Of a stretch of 64,000 bases of DNA, positions 1 to 8,828 are shown piece by piece. Numbering within the stretch: the first letter of the stretch is position 1; the number at the start of each line of letters is the position of its first letter. Under the pieces are notes generated by a model that did no database searches, was not told the DNA's origin, and saw only the letters and a program-made list of their open reading frames with translations. A program made the position numbers and the translations under genes. Source of the DNA: Halomonas urumqiensis (GTDB taxonomy: Bacteria; Pseudomonadota; Gammaproteobacteria; Pseudomonadales; Halomonadaceae); contig NZ_PYUD01000003.1 of NCBI RefSeq assembly GCF_003028575.1, positions 186,001-250,000 of the forward strand. The letters are read 5' to 3'.

Positions 1-1269
1 GCGGCATATGGCAAGACCCAACCCCGTGCCGCCAAAGCGACGCGCCGTCGACGCGTCGCCCTGGCGGAAGGGTTCGAAGATCCGGCGAAGCTGGCTGGGC
101 TCGATCCCAAGGCCAGTATCGTGCACTTCGAAACGCAGTTGATCCCCACCCAGTGGCTTGACCTCTATTCGCACCTCGCCACTCTCGGTGAACTTCACCG
201 CATTTGACACCAGGTTAAGCAACACTTGACGCAGGCGGCCTGGATCACTTACGACCCGTTCGGGCAGTGTCGGGTCAAGCCGACACGTCAGCCGTATGCC
301 TCGAGTACTGGTGCGCGGAGTGAATATCTCGACAGTGCTCTTGACCAGTTCCCGCAAGTCCATTGGGCGGTTCTCGAACTCCAGCTTTCCCGACTCGACC
401 TTCGAGAAATCCAGCAGGTCATTGATCAGTGCCAGTAACAGGCCACCGCTGTCATGAATGGTGGTGGCGTAGTGTCGGGCGGAACCCTCGAGAGGCTGAT
501 CCAGAAGCAGGTCACTCATGCCGATCACGCCGTTGAGCGGCGTGCGAATTTCATGGCTGACGGTTGCCAGGAATTCAGATTTTGCCTGGCTTGCCGATTC
601 GGCTTGCCTGGCGGTGATCTCGAGCTCGCGGCTGAGTACTTCGAGATCATGGCGTGCCACCGCATTATCGCGCGCTTCGCGGAACAGCATGATCACGACC
701 AGCAACGCGGAAAGGCTCATCCCCAGCAGCAGGATCAGAAGCAAGCCGTAGAGCAGTTGCAACTGGCGACGCTCCTGGGTGGCGCTCTCGGCCAGATGCG
801 CGTTGATGGCGATGATCAAGCGCTCGCTGCGATTGCTCAGGACATCGAGTTGCTGGTCGAGCACGAGCCTTTGCAGGGCATCGAGTGCCCCGAGCTGGCT
901 GATCCGCTCATCCAGTTCATCGAGCAGCGAGCCGATCTCCTCGGTCAGTTGGCCGCCCGATGGAATGCGTTCGAGCAACTGGGAGATCTCACCCTCGCGC
1001 AGGAGATGCAAACGGCTATAGAGAAGTTCGAATCGCAGCATCAGCCCGTCGAGCCCCGAATCGGGCTGGGCCAAGAAGTTGCGCAGCTGAACAGCATCCC
1101 GGTCGAGCTTGTAGGCATGCCATGCGGCATCCTCGCCGACACTTTGTGCCAGGCTATCCTGTCGCCAGGCAACCAGACCCACCACGACCAGCGCCGCGCC
1201 GAACAGCAGTAGTGCGCTGATGCCACCGAGCTTGAGGCGCAGCGGAAATCGCAACATTCTCGAATCCAT
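1..1269 (-). CDS. sensor histidine kinase (3' part outside window)
   Basis: Membrane sensor kinase reading off the left edge. The reverse-strand translation starts [16 protein letters not shown]; a second in-frame ATG lies at 1257. A first membrane segment spans about residues 15-36, then a helical periplasmic sensor region, and a second segment at about 167-193. The H-box [10 protein letters not shown] follows at about residue 240. The N-box ([15 protein letters not shown]) and the G-box (DTGLGI, then GGTGLGLAI) of the ATPase domain are visible. A receiver or Hpt domain may follow outside the window, as in hybrid kinases, but cannot be seen. It starts 20 bases after the stop of the molybdopterin-domain gene, suggesting one operon in which that protein might be the kinase's periplasmic partner (inference). 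The signal sensed is unknown. Confidence 0.85.
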   Translation of the reverse strand, partial: MDSRMLRFPLRLKLGGISALLLFGAALVVVGLVAWRQDSLAQSVGEDAAWHAYKLDRDAVQLRNFLAQPDSGLDGLMLRFELLYSRLHLLREGEISQLLERIPSGGQLTEEIGSLLDELDERISQLGALDALQRLVLDQQLDVLSNRSERLIIAINAHLAESATQERRQLQLLYGLLLILLLGMSLSALLVVIMLFREARDNAVARHDLEVLSRELEITARQAESASQAKSEFLATVSHEIRTPLNGVIGMSDLLLDQPLEGSARHYATTIHDSGGLLLALINDLLDFSKVESGKLEFENRPMDLRELVKSTVEIFTPRTSTRGIRLTCRLDPTLPERVVSDPGRLRQVLLNLVSNAVKFTESGEVRIEVKPLGGDQLRFEVHDTGLGIEPSQLRRIFEPFRQGDASTARRFGGTGLGLAICR

Positions 1270-1289
1270 TCGCCTAGGTGACGTGCGGG

Positions 1290-1811
1290 TCAAGGGGCAT
1301 GAATATGCACGACTTGCCACACGGAGCGGAACCGAATCGTCTCGTTCATCAACTCGGGATGAGCGTCGAAAGGGTAAAGCACGAACAAGGGACCAAACTC
1401 ACGAATCTGCATCCACTCGCCATTTCGGGACATGGCGAGAATCACGTCGTAATCATGCAGATCGGTAAGCGGAATCTCCGCCTCGAAGTCATTCAGCGCC
1501 CTTACCCGGATACGTTCCGAGCGCACGCCCGCAGCCGCCAGCACATCGCGCAGCAGGGGGCCTTCGTAGACACCAGCGTCATGGTGCCAGGGGGTGTGGG
1601 TATGGATCTCGTGGGAATCGAAGCCCATCAACATCTGGCGATCGAAACGTGCCTCCCCCGAAACGTTGGCATGCGCGATATCACCACTGATGCTCAGCAG
1701 CACTTCACCCTGAGGCTTCGGCAGGGCCCCATGGGAAGCCGCGGTACCCGGTAGCGCCATGAACGTCAGCAGCAATAAGGTGGTGAGAAGATACCCGGCT
1801 CGATAGCGCAT
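1290..1811 (-). CDS. periplasmic molybdopterin-binding-domain (SUOX-fold) protein
   Basis: A protein of 173 aa with a signal peptide ([15 protein letters not shown]...) followed by a small oxidoreductase molybdopterin-binding-like domain. Typical elements are VLLSISGDI, the FDRQMLMGF stretch, [15 protein letters not shown], the acidic [13 protein letters not shown], and the C-terminal RSVWQVVHI. Such stand-alone domains usually lack the cofactor-ligating cysteine, and none is visible here, so catalysis is doubtful. The start at 1811 is preferred over a longer reading at 1835 because AGGA sits 7 bases upstream. The gene lies directly before the sensor kinase and probably shares its transcript. 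A role as a sensing partner is inference from that linkage. Confidence 0.75.
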   Translation of the reverse strand: MRYRAGYLLTTLLLLTFMALPGTAASHGALPKPQGEVLLSISGDIAHANVSGEARFDRQMLMGFDSHEIHTHTPWHHDAGVYEGPLLRDVLAAAGVRSERIRVRALNDFEAEIPLTDLHDYDVILAMSRNGEWMQIREFGPLFVLYPFDAHPELMNETIRFRSVWQVVHIHAP

Positions 1812-1836
1812 GGAAGGATCCTGTATACGGAACACA

Positions 1837-1885
1837 GCTTTTCAACACTGTTTTTCAATACGGTTTTTCAATACGGCTTTTCGAG
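1837..1885. repeat. 13-bp tandem repeat, about 3.7 copies
   Basis: Units beginning at 1837, 1850, 1863 and 1876, with consensus GTTTTTCAATACG. Units 2 and 3 are identical, unit 1 differs at three positions and the last is partial. It lies in the gap upstream of the molybdopterin-domain gene and could affect its promoter spacing. Confidence 0.85.
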
Positions 1886-1918
1886 AAGGTTACGCTATTC
1901 GTTCGCGAAGATCAGGTC

Positions 1919-2443
1919 TCACGGTGGCAGGGTTGTCGTCTCATCTTCCTCGACCAGGGATGCCAGGCCATCCAGCAAGCGCAGTAACTGCATGACACGC
2001 GCCTCCAGCAGTCGGTTGCGCAGCAGTTGTCGAGACACCGGCAGCAGTGCGGACTCTCCCAGTTCGGCCTCCTCGAGCTGCTCATGATAGCGTTCGACAA
2101 GTGCCAGGTCCGCATCAAGGCTCTTGCGCCAGGCCTGATCCGAGAGCTCGAGCGCCTCTCGGGCCTCCTTGCCAAGCACGCCGTCGAGGCGCTCGGTCAA
2201 CCGCTTGACCTCTTCTTGCCAGGCCTGCTGAGCTTCGCTTGCACAACTCAGGGCCGCTTCGGGCTCCCACTCGCCCTCTTCCATGCAGGCATCGAGTCGG
2301 TAGGCAATGGGGTGAACCGTACTCATCGTTGCGTGCTCCGACGCCATAACCGGCGTGGTGTCGAGAGCAAGGCCGCAGGTGGCAAGCAGGCCAGCAGTGA
2401 CGGCCTGGAACAACAGACCGCGATGGGTTGATGCGGTAGTCAT
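1919..2443 (-). CDS. LprI-like (DUF1311) periplasmic protein
   Basis: A protein of 174 aa with an N-terminal signal sequence ending near VMASEHA. The rest is a helical region with the pattern of the lysozyme-inhibitor LprI N-terminal domain: LDACMEEGEWEPEAALSCASEAQQAWQ, then LDQAWRKS-like spacing (LSDQAWRKSLDAD). The two cysteines of the first stretch probably form a disulfide. A GAGGAG Shine-Dalgarno sequence precedes the ATG at 2443. DUF1311 proteins include lysozyme inhibitors, but most are uncharacterised, so the exact role is open. It sits downstream of the DUF2189 gene and is separated from it by a terminator-like hairpin. Confidence 0.65.
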   Translation of the reverse strand: MTTASTHRGLLFQAVTAGLLATCGLALDTTPVMASEHATMSTVHPIAYRLDACMEEGEWEPEAALSCASEAQQAWQEEVKRLTERLDGVLGKEAREALELSDQAWRKSLDADLALVERYHEQLEEAELGESALLPVSRQLLRNRLLEARVMQLLRLLDGLASLVEEDETTTLPP

Positions 2444-2500
2444 GCAGGCTCCTCTCTCGCCCGATTGGTTGCTGTTTCGACAGGCCCGGAATACGACAAA

Positions 2501-2519
2501 GGGGGCGTTTGACGCCCCC
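2501..2519 (-). terminator. hairpin terminator after the DUF2189 gene
   Basis: Stem GGGGGCG/CGCCCCC with a 5-base loop, followed on the minus strand by a short T-rich tail (TTTGT). It lies between the stop at 2564 and the next start at 2443. Confidence 0.6.
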
Positions 2520-2563
2520 CGTGGGAGATGGTGCTACACAAGTCACCTGCCACACTAATCACA

Positions 2564-3382
2564 TCATGCGTGTTCCGGTGCCATGGGCTCGATGCGCACC
2601 AGATCCTCGTAAGCATGCCAGCTAGCATGCCCAAGCACCGGCAGAATCAGCGCCAGGCCTATGTAGAAGGTCAGCACACCAACCAGTACGCAGCCAGTGA
2701 GGATGGCCGCCCACAGCAGCATCGGCCGGAAGTTGCGCGCCACCGAGCGGATACTCGCTTCGATGCCCTCCATGAAGGTGAGATCCTGGTCCATCAACGT
2801 TGGAATGGCCACCACACTGATCGTGAAAGCGCCAAATGCCAGTATGCCTCCCACCACCGAGCCTACGGCGATCATGCCAAGCCCTTCTGGCGTCGTCAGC
2901 AGTGCGGCATAGAGATCCGTCGGGCTTGGCACCTCGAAGCCGAAGAACAGCGCGAACAGAAGGGTCGCCAAGCGAATCCAGGCGAGAAAGAAGATCATCA
3001 TCATCACGCCCATCATGGCCAATTGCCCCACATGGGGCCGCCATGCGCCGAAGGCATCGCCCAAGTGCGGTGCACGGTTCGCCTCCAGCGCCTTGCTGAC
3101 CCCGTAGGAGCCCACCGCCACCAACGGCCCGAGGAACATGAAACCAGCCACCATCGGTAACAGCCAATGCCAAAGGCCAAGCGTGATGGCCCCCGCCGTC
3201 ACCGCAATACTCAACCCTACCCAGAACATCCCGTAAGCCAGGCTGACTGCCGTGGCCTGGCGGAAATCCTCGAAACCCGCCGACAACCAGGCCCTGGGCC
3301 GATCCATGCCCACCGGGCGAATGGAAATCTTGACCCTGGATGGTGACGACTTGTCGTGCGCATCGGTTGTTGCCGCATTCAT
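2564..3382 (-). CDS. DUF2189 family inner-membrane protein
   Basis: A protein of 272 aa with about six hydrophobic segments after a polar N-terminus. Segments include AYGMFWVGLSIAVTAGA, LLPMVAGFMFLGPLVAVG, MMGVMMMIFFLAWIRLATLL, MIAVGSVVGGILAFGAF and LLWAAILTGCVLVGVLTF. The FMFLGPLVAVGSYGVSKALE block and the pattern AWLSAGFEDFRQA are typical of DUF2189 proteins, which often occur near cytochrome oxidase genes and have no established function. The start at 3382 is chosen because AGGGGTG lies 6-7 bases upstream; a longer reading to 3451 has no ribosome site. It is single-gene, with its own promoter region upstream. Confidence 0.8.
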   Translation of the reverse strand: MNAATTDAHDKSSPSRVKISIRPVGMDRPRAWLSAGFEDFRQATAVSLAYGMFWVGLSIAVTAGAITLGLWHWLLPMVAGFMFLGPLVAVGSYGVSKALEANRAPHLGDAFGAWRPHVGQLAMMGVMMMIFFLAWIRLATLLFALFFGFEVPSPTDLYAALLTTPEGLGMIAVGSVVGGILAFGAFTISVVAIPTLMDQDLTFMEGIEASIRSVARNFRPMLLWAAILTGCVLVGVLTFYIGLALILPVLGHASWHAYEDLVRIEPMAPEHA

Positions 3383-3634
3383 GGTTTCACCCCTAATTCC
3401 GCCAATGACATCTACTCCATGATTCGACTCCCGACGATCACCGGGAGCCAAGTATGATCTGTCAGGTTGTTAGCGCCTCGTTGACCGACTAGCTCGAGTT
3501 TAATGTAGTCGAGCGCAGTCGATCATGCCGACCCCGTTCACCGCACTTCATCAACCGATACTCCACGCTCCAGCCATCGCTGACAAGCCCGCTTTCACAC
3601 CGCGTGGCGCATCGCCCTGTCTGTCTTCACACAA
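3383..3634. other. non-coding gap upstream of the DUF2189 gene
   Basis: About 250 bases with no convincing gene. It should hold the promoter for the DUF2189 gene. An imperfect inverted repeat with CTCGA and TCGAG arms lies near 3493-3512. Nothing else stood out. Confidence 0.5.
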
Positions 3635-3661
3635 AAGCCCCGGCCTTGTGGCTCGGGGCTT
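3635..3661 (-). terminator. rho-independent terminator of the TRAP-uspA operon
   Basis: An 8-bp stem AAGCCCCG/CGGGGCTT with an 11-base loop, followed on the minus strand by TTTTGTG. It lies 47 bases after the uspA stop. Confidence 0.8.
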
Positions 3662-3707
3662 CGTGAAGAAAGCCTGGATATTCAGCCAGGCTGCCTCGCG
3701 AGCGACA

Positions 3708-4136
3708 TCAACGTACGATCATGACCGACATCTTGGTGTGATGCACCACATGCTCGGCGTTGGGGCCAAGCACATAATCGGCGAATTTTCGCTTGTTGTG
3801 CGACGCCATGACGATCAGGTCTATATCGAGCTTCTTGGCCGCCTTGATGATCGCCTCCCATGGCGAGCCATCCACGATCACGCTCTGTACCTGAATATCT
3901 TCCGGAATATTCTCCTTGATGAAGGTGTGTTGAGCCTCTGATATCGCTTCATGGGCTTTCTTGGCGAAGTCCTTGGGGAAGTAGGAACCCACCAGCGGCA
4001 TGCGGTAGTCCGGCAGCACCGTCACCACATGCAGCGAGGCGCCGAAGCTCCGGCATAGGGTCAATGCCGTGGGCAACGCCTTGGTCCAGGAAGTTTCCTC
4101 ATTGAGGTCAACCGGCAACAGGATCTTTTGATACAT
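3708..4136 (-). CDS. universal stress protein, UspA family
   Basis: A cytoplasmic protein of 142 aa. It opens with MYQKILLPVDLNE, the first strand of the Usp fold, and closes with the ATP-binding-type motif LIVMASHNKRKFADYVLGPNAEHVVHHTKMSVMIVR (G-2x-G-9x-G(S/T) pattern only partly kept: GPNAEHVVHH). The start at 4136 is favoured because AAGGAG sits 8 bases upstream; the ATG at 4142 is too close to it. The gene begins 13 bases after the TRAP permease stop, so the two are co-transcribed. In Halomonas elongata the UspA protein TeaD regulates the TRAP transporter TeaABC. A similar control here is an inference from that arrangement. Confidence 0.85.
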   Translation of the reverse strand: MYQKILLPVDLNEETSWTKALPTALTLCRSFGASLHVVTVLPDYRMPLVGSYFPKDFAKKAHEAISEAQHTFIKENIPEDIQVQSVIVDGSPWEAIIKAAKKLDIDLIVMASHNKRKFADYVLGPNAEHVVHHTKMSVMIVR

Positions 4137-4149
4137 GGACATCACTCCT

Positions 4150-6744
4150 TCAAGCCGAGGCCTTGACCGCATCGGGTTCACGACGGCGGCGCTGCATCAC
4201 CACGATCAAGCCGAATACCAGGAACGCCGGAATCCACATCAGTTCCTTGATCCAACGGTCCACCGGCGCCAGCACCTCGATGATCTCCTGGTCGAAGTCC
4301 AGTCCAAGGTCAGCCGCCGTACTGCCGAAGGCCACCATGTCGACCAGGGCACGATTATCTTCAATCAGCAGTTCCAGGCCCAGGTTCTCCAGGCGCTCTT
4401 CGCCAGTTTCCCCTTCCGGAACGGGCAGGAGCATATAGGTGGTGAGAGGATCACCGAAGTCATCTTCACCGCGGATCTGCAGGCGCAGCGTGCTGTCCTC
4501 GTCGACATCACCCAGCGTCTGGACCAACTCCGAGGGCGGTACCGACTCGTAGGGATCGTGGATCATGTCCATCCAGAACCCCGGGCGGAACAGCGTGAAG
4601 GCGACCAGCAGCATCAGGATCGATTCGTACCAGCGGTTGCGCACGATCATGAAGCCCTGAGTGCCGGCAGCAAATATCAGCATCGCGATCGTCGATATGA
4701 TGAAGATCACGATTCCCTGCAGGAAGCTCACGTCGATCAGCAGCAGGTCGGTATTGAAGATGAACAGGAACGGCAGCGCTGCGGTGCGCAGGCTGTAGTA
4801 GAAGGCCTGGAAACCGGTGCGGATGGGGTCACCGCCCGAGACCGCCGCCGCCGCGAAGGAGGCAAGGCCCACCGGTGGTGTCACGTCGGCCATGATGCCG
4901 AAGTAGAACACGAACAGGTGGACGGCGATCAACGGTACCAACAGGCCATTCTGCTCGCCAAGCTGCACGATCACCGGCGCCAGCAGCGCCGATACCACAA
5001 TGTAGTTGGCGGTAGTCGGCAGCCCCATGCCGAGGATCAGGCTGAGCACGGCGGTGAGCAGCAGGATCAGCATCAGGTTGCCCATGGAGAGGATCTCCAC
5101 CACATCGGCCAGCACCAGGCCCACACCGGTCTGGGACACCGCACCCACGATGATGCCTGCGGTCGCGGTGGCGATGCCGATGCCGATCATGTTGCGGGCA
5201 CCCGTCACCAGGCCATTCCACAGATCCACGATCCCCGAGCGAATATCGTCGGACAACTCGCTCTGGCCACGAAATATCGCCGTGATGGGTCGCTGAGTCA
5301 GGATGATGAACACCATGAATACGGTGGCCCAGAACGCCGACAGCCCGGGCGACAGGCGCTCAACCATCAGGCACCAGACAAGCACGATCACCGGCAGGAT
5401 GAATTGCAGCCCCACCATCACCGTGGGCCGGGTCTGAGGCAACTTGAAGATCGGCTCATCCGGATCATCGAGCTCGAGTTCCGGGTAGCCCGAGGCCACC
5501 TTGAGCAGTGCGATGTAGATCACCGCCAGGGCCACACTCACCACCCATGGGGTGGCAGAGCCCAGCACCGGTTTCAGCCAGCCCAGGCCGTAGTAGACCA
5601 CCATCGCCGTGATCATCATCAACAGCAGACCGCCCAGGAAGCCGATGACCTTGCGCACCAGCGGCTTGGGTGGATTGCTGGTTGGCAGGCCCTGCAGGTT
5701 GGCCTTCATGGCCTCGAGATGCACGATGTAGATTAGGGCGATGTAGGAAATCAGTGCCGGCAGGAAGGCATGCTTGATGACCTCCACATAGGAGATGCCG
5801 ACATATTCGACCATCAGGAAGGCCGCGGCCCCCATCACGGGCGGCATGATCTGCCCGTTGACCGAGGAGGCCACCTCGACGGCGCCGGCCTTCTCGGCGG
5901 AGAAACCGACGCGCTTCATCATCGGCACGGTGAAGGTGCCGGTGGTCACCACGTTGGCGATCGAGGAACCCGAGATAAGCCCGGTCATGCCCGACGCCAC
6001 CACGGCGGCCTTGGCCGGCCCCCCCTTGTAGTGGCCCAGCAGCGAGAAGGCGACCTTGATGAAATAGTTACCGGCCCCCGCCTTGTCGAGCAAGGCGCCG
6101 AACAGCACGAACAGGAACACGAAACTGGTCGATACCCCCAGTGCGATACCGAAGACCCCCTGGGTGGTCAGCCATTGGTGATTGACCAGGCCGAAGAGAC
6201 TCACGCCACGATGGGAGAGAATGCCTGGCATGTAGGGCCCGGCAAGGGAATAGATAATGAAGATTGAGGCAATGATCGCAAGCGGCGGCCCAAGTGCCCG
6301 TCGCGTGGCCTCGAGCAGCAACAGAAGGCCGGTCACCCCGATGATGACATCCTGCAGGATCGGCGCCCCAGGCCGCTGCGACAACTGTTCGTAGAACATG
6401 AACATGTAGGCGCCACAGAAGGCCGCCGCCGAGGCCAGTACCCAATCCTGGATGGGAATGCGGTCGCGCGGTGATCGCTTGAGGGCCGGGTAGGCCATGT
6501 AGGCCAGAAACAGCGCGAACGCCAAGTGAATGGAGCGAGACTCGGTGGCATTGAAGACCCCGAAGCCGAGCACGAAAGGGAGTGGTGAGGCGATCCATAG
6601 TTGGAACAGCGACCATGCCGCGGCGATGCTAACCAAGAGTTTTCCCGGCGTACCCGCGGGCTTGCGAGCCCCCGTATCACTCGAAGCCACCATATCCTCG
6701 AGGTCAACCGCGGATTCCGCACCCCTGTTCTTGTCCTCAGTCAT
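4150..6744 (-). CDS. TRAP transporter fused permease (TAXI type, DctQ-DctM fusion)
   Basis: An 864-aa inner-membrane protein joining the small (DctQ-like, about residues 30-190) and large (DctM-like) TRAP subunits, the usual architecture for TAXI systems. Family signatures include GVSTSFVFLFVLFGALLDKAGAG, GLISGSSIANVVTTGTFTVP, MKRVGFSAEKAGAVEVASS and GQIMPPVMGAAAFLM, and later GMGLPTTANYIVVSALLAP. A soluble C-terminal segment (about 730-840) is followed by a last membrane helix and a basic tail, QRRRREP. It imports a carboxylate or related solute, driven by the sodium gradient (family knowledge); the substrate is unknown. It lies between its binding protein upstream and uspA downstream. Confidence 0.93.
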   Translation of the reverse strand: MTEDKNRGAESAVDLEDMVASSDTGARKPAGTPGKLLVSIAAAWSLFQLWIASPLPFVLGFGVFNATESRSIHLAFALFLAYMAYPALKRSPRDRIPIQDWVLASAAAFCGAYMFMFYEQLSQRPGAPILQDVIIGVTGLLLLLEATRRALGPPLAIIASIFIIYSLAGPYMPGILSHRGVSLFGLVNHQWLTTQGVFGIALGVSTSFVFLFVLFGALLDKAGAGNYFIKVAFSLLGHYKGGPAKAAVVASGMTGLISGSSIANVVTTGTFTVPMMKRVGFSAEKAGAVEVASSVNGQIMPPVMGAAAFLMVEYVGISYVEVIKHAFLPALISYIALIYIVHLEAMKANLQGLPTSNPPKPLVRKVIGFLGGLLLMMITAMVVYYGLGWLKPVLGSATPWVVSVALAVIYIALLKVASGYPELELDDPDEPIFKLPQTRPTVMVGLQFILPVIVLVWCLMVERLSPGLSAFWATVFMVFIILTQRPITAIFRGQSELSDDIRSGIVDLWNGLVTGARNMIGIGIATATAGIIVGAVSQTGVGLVLADVVEILSMGNLMLILLLTAVLSLILGMGLPTTANYIVVSALLAPVIVQLGEQNGLLVPLIAVHLFVFYFGIMADVTPPVGLASFAAAAVSGGDPIRTGFQAFYYSLRTAALPFLFIFNTDLLLIDVSFLQGIVIFIISTIAMLIFAAGTQGFMIVRNRWYESILMLLVAFTLFRPGFWMDMIHDPYESVPPSELVQTLGDVDEDSTLRLQIRGEDDFGDPLTTYMLLPVPEGETGEERLENLGLELLIEDNRALVDMVAFGSTAADLGLDFDQEIIEVLAPVDRWIKELMWIPAFLVFGLIVVMQRRRREPDAVKASA

Positions 6745-6814
6745 AAGCGAGCCCTGCTTGGTATGTAGTGACGAAAGTTTCCAGCGGTATTACGCCATAC
6801 AGCATTTCAAACCA

Positions 6815-6845
6815 AATGCGCGGCCACCCGAGGTGGCCGCGCATT
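6815..6845 (-). terminator. strong hairpin between TAXI binding protein and permease genes
   Basis: A perfect 14-bp stem (6815-6828 with 6832-6845) and a 3-base loop. The minus-strand tail is only weakly T-rich (TTTGG TTTG). Within an operon it more likely attenuates transcription or protects the upstream message than fully terminates. Confidence 0.7.
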
Positions 6846-6880
6846 CTTCACCGAGGCGAGATCACCTCAGGTAGGCCAGT

Positions 6881-7861
6881 TCACTCGATCCAGCCCTGCT
6901 CGCGATAGTAACGGGCAGCACCGTCATGCAGCGGGGCGGAAAGGCCCGAGGAGACCATGTCTTCCGGGTCAAGGTTCTCGAAGGCCGGGTGCAGACGCTT
7001 GAAGCGGTCGAAGTTATCGAACACCGCCTTGACGGTCTGATAGATGATCTCTTCATCCGTCTCGGCGGTGGTCACGAAGGTCGCCGCCACGCCGAAGGTT
7101 TCGACGTCTTCGTCGTTGCCCTTGTACAGGCCGCCCGGAATGACCGACATGGAATAGTACGGGAACTCCTCGACGATGCTCTTGACCGTGTCATCGTTTA
7201 GGGGAACCAGATGCGAATCGACCGTAGTGGTGGCCTCCTGGATGGCGCCGTTGGGGTGGCCGACCACATAGGCCATGGCGTCGATGTTGTTGTCGGCGAG
7301 AGCCGCGGCCATTTCGGCGGCATCGAGCTGTGACGCCAGCGAGAACGAGTCCTCGGTCCAGCCCTTGGCTTCCATGACCACTTCCATGGTGTTGCGCTGT
7401 CCGGAGCCGGGGTTGCCGATATTGACGCGCTTGCCTTCCAGGTCATCCAGGGAATTGATGTCGGCATCAGCGCGCGCCAGGATGGTCAGCGGCTCGCCAT
7501 GAACGCGGAACACCGCACGCAGGTCTTCATAGGCCTCGCCTTCGAAGTTGCCGGTGCCGTTGTAGGCCTGGTACTGGACATCGGACTGGGCAACCCCCAT
7601 GTCAAGCTCACCGGACTTGATGCCGTTGATGTTGGCCACAGAGCCACCGGTGGAAGGCGCGTTGCACTTGATGTTGGCCTCTTCCAGACGGTTGACCAGA
7701 CGACAGATCGACTGGCCAACGACGTAGTAGACGCCGGTCTGGCCACCGGTACCGATGGTGATGAATCGTTCCTCATCCTGAGCCATGGCGGGCGATGCAA
7801 ACATCGCGGCCGAAAGCAGGGCGCCGGAGAAGGCGGCAGCGGAGAATGCATGACGTTTCAT
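6881..7861 (-). CDS. TRAP transporter solute-binding protein, TAXI family
   Basis: A 326-aa periplasmic protein. Its signal peptide (MKRHAFSAAAFSGALL...) ends near SPAMA/QDEE. The mature part has the TAXI hallmark FITIGTGGQTGVYYVVG, then CNAPSTGGSVANINGIKSGELDMGVAQSDVQY and the domain-closing stretch GKRVNIGNPGSGQRNTMEVVM. The start at 7861 is chosen because AGAGG lies 7 bases upstream; earlier ATGs at 7867 and 7879 have worse spacing. It delivers the substrate to the fused permease encoded next. The single-gene distance to the permease contains a hairpin, fitting the higher dose usually needed for a binding protein (inference). Confidence 0.93.
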   Translation of the reverse strand: MKRHAFSAAAFSGALLSAAMFASPAMAQDEERFITIGTGGQTGVYYVVGQSICRLVNRLEEANIKCNAPSTGGSVANINGIKSGELDMGVAQSDVQYQAYNGTGNFEGEAYEDLRAVFRVHGEPLTILARADADINSLDDLEGKRVNIGNPGSGQRNTMEVVMEAKGWTEDSFSLASQLDAAEMAAALADNNIDAMAYVVGHPNGAIQEATTTVDSHLVPLNDDTVKSIVEEFPYYSMSVIPGGLYKGNDEDVETFGVAATFVTTAETDEEIIYQTVKAVFDNFDRFKRLHPAFENLDPEDMVSSGLSAPLHDGAARYYREQGWIE

Positions 7862-8252
7862 GAGCATACCTCTTGACATTGTGAGCAAACGTTTCTGGCA
7901 TTGCCTGGCGACTGGCCGAGCGATATACCAAGCCTTGCTACTTTAGCGAAAAAAATTCCCAGCGGTAACGCATCGCCGCGATATAACGCCCGCTCTTGGT
8001 AGGGGGATATCTCTCCCTCCCTGATGAGTCTAGCGCTGAAATGCGTTTATGAAACGTTAACTCCACCCTGCCAAGCAGCATATAACTGCGCCCTGCTCCC
8101 ACTTATCGGGAAAATCGGCGTAAATCACGCTCTACTGCGTAAAAATACCCGCTAATCAGCCTTCATCCAGCAAATTGCCGATTCGTGAAAGATGATGTCA
8201 TCCCCTGACGGGTCATTGCGTTGACGTCACCCACAACAGTTCTCGTTCGACC
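7862..8252. other. 390-bp promoter gap upstream of the TAXI transporter
   Basis: An AT-richer stretch without a credible gene. It must carry the promoter of the minus-strand TRAP operon. No clear operator palindrome was recognised, and the DUF192 gene's terminator was not identified either. Confidence 0.5.
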
Positions 8253-8828
8253 TCATGGCGTGTCTTTGCAAGCATTCGCTCCCGCCCAGCTGACACAGTC
8301 GCCAATGCCGATTGTGTGTTCAGCGAAATATCCCGCGTTGACCTCCAATGCCGCCTGATAGGGCACGCCAGGTGTGGTGACCGGGCAATCGCCCGGCCGT
8401 TCGGAGCCGCAAGGGACCATGCTGTGCAACGCGACAATTCGCCCCTTTTCATCTAGAAAAGCGATATCCAGCGGGATCAGGGTGCGATACATCCAGAAGC
8501 CATTGTTGGCCGCTTGCTTGCGGTCATAGAGGAACAGCATGCCGGCGTCGGCATCCAGGTGTTCGCGCCCCATCAGGCCTCGGCTGCGCTCGGCACTGGT
8601 ACGTGCCACCTCGACATCGAGTGCCAGCCGACGCTCGCCTGCGTGAATCGTCGCCGGCACCACCTCGAGTGACGAACGCGCAAGCGGTTGCCCGGAGGCC
8701 TGCGGGACGAATCCTGGCCACAAGATGATAACCAGTACGGCGATGCCCAGTGCGGCAACACAAGCAAGCCGCGATACAGCGAACGGCCCGAATGTCTGGC
8801 TTGCTGGGTGGCGTCGATGCGCTGTCAT
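8253..8828 (-). CDS. DUF192 family secreted/membrane-anchored protein
   Basis: A protein of 191 aa. An N-terminal membrane anchor (about residues 18-38, ACVAALGIAVLVIILWP) is followed by a DUF192 domain with VARTSAERSRGLMGREHL, GMLFLYDRKQAANNGFWMYRTLIPLDIAFLDEKGRIV and a cysteine pair in MVPCGSERPGDCP. DUF192 proteins are small barrel proteins of unknown function. The ATG overlaps the modC stop by four bases (ATGA), so it is translationally coupled to the molybdate transporter operon. A role in metal or cofactor handling would fit the context, but this is speculation. Confidence 0.85.
   Translation of the reverse strand: MTAHRRHPASQTFGPFAVSRLACVAALGIAVLVIILWPGFVPQASGQPLARSSLEVVPATIHAGERRLALDVEVARTSAERSRGLMGREHLDADAGMLFLYDRKQAANNGFWMYRTLIPLDIAFLDEKGRIVALHSMVPCGSERPGDCPVTTPGVPYQAALEVNAGYFAEHTIGIGDCVSWAGANACKDTP

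Noticed and set aside
1823-1828. GTATAC upstream of the molybdopterin-domain gene as a member of the purine operator set
   Set aside because: Only the 6-base core matches and several such hexamers are expected by chance in 64 kb; no functional link to purine genes.
4135-5736. Long plus-strand open frame (533 codons) opposite the TAXI permease
   Set aside because: It is the antisense shadow of a well-supported TRAP permease; its translation is His/Gln/Asp-rich with no family resemblance.
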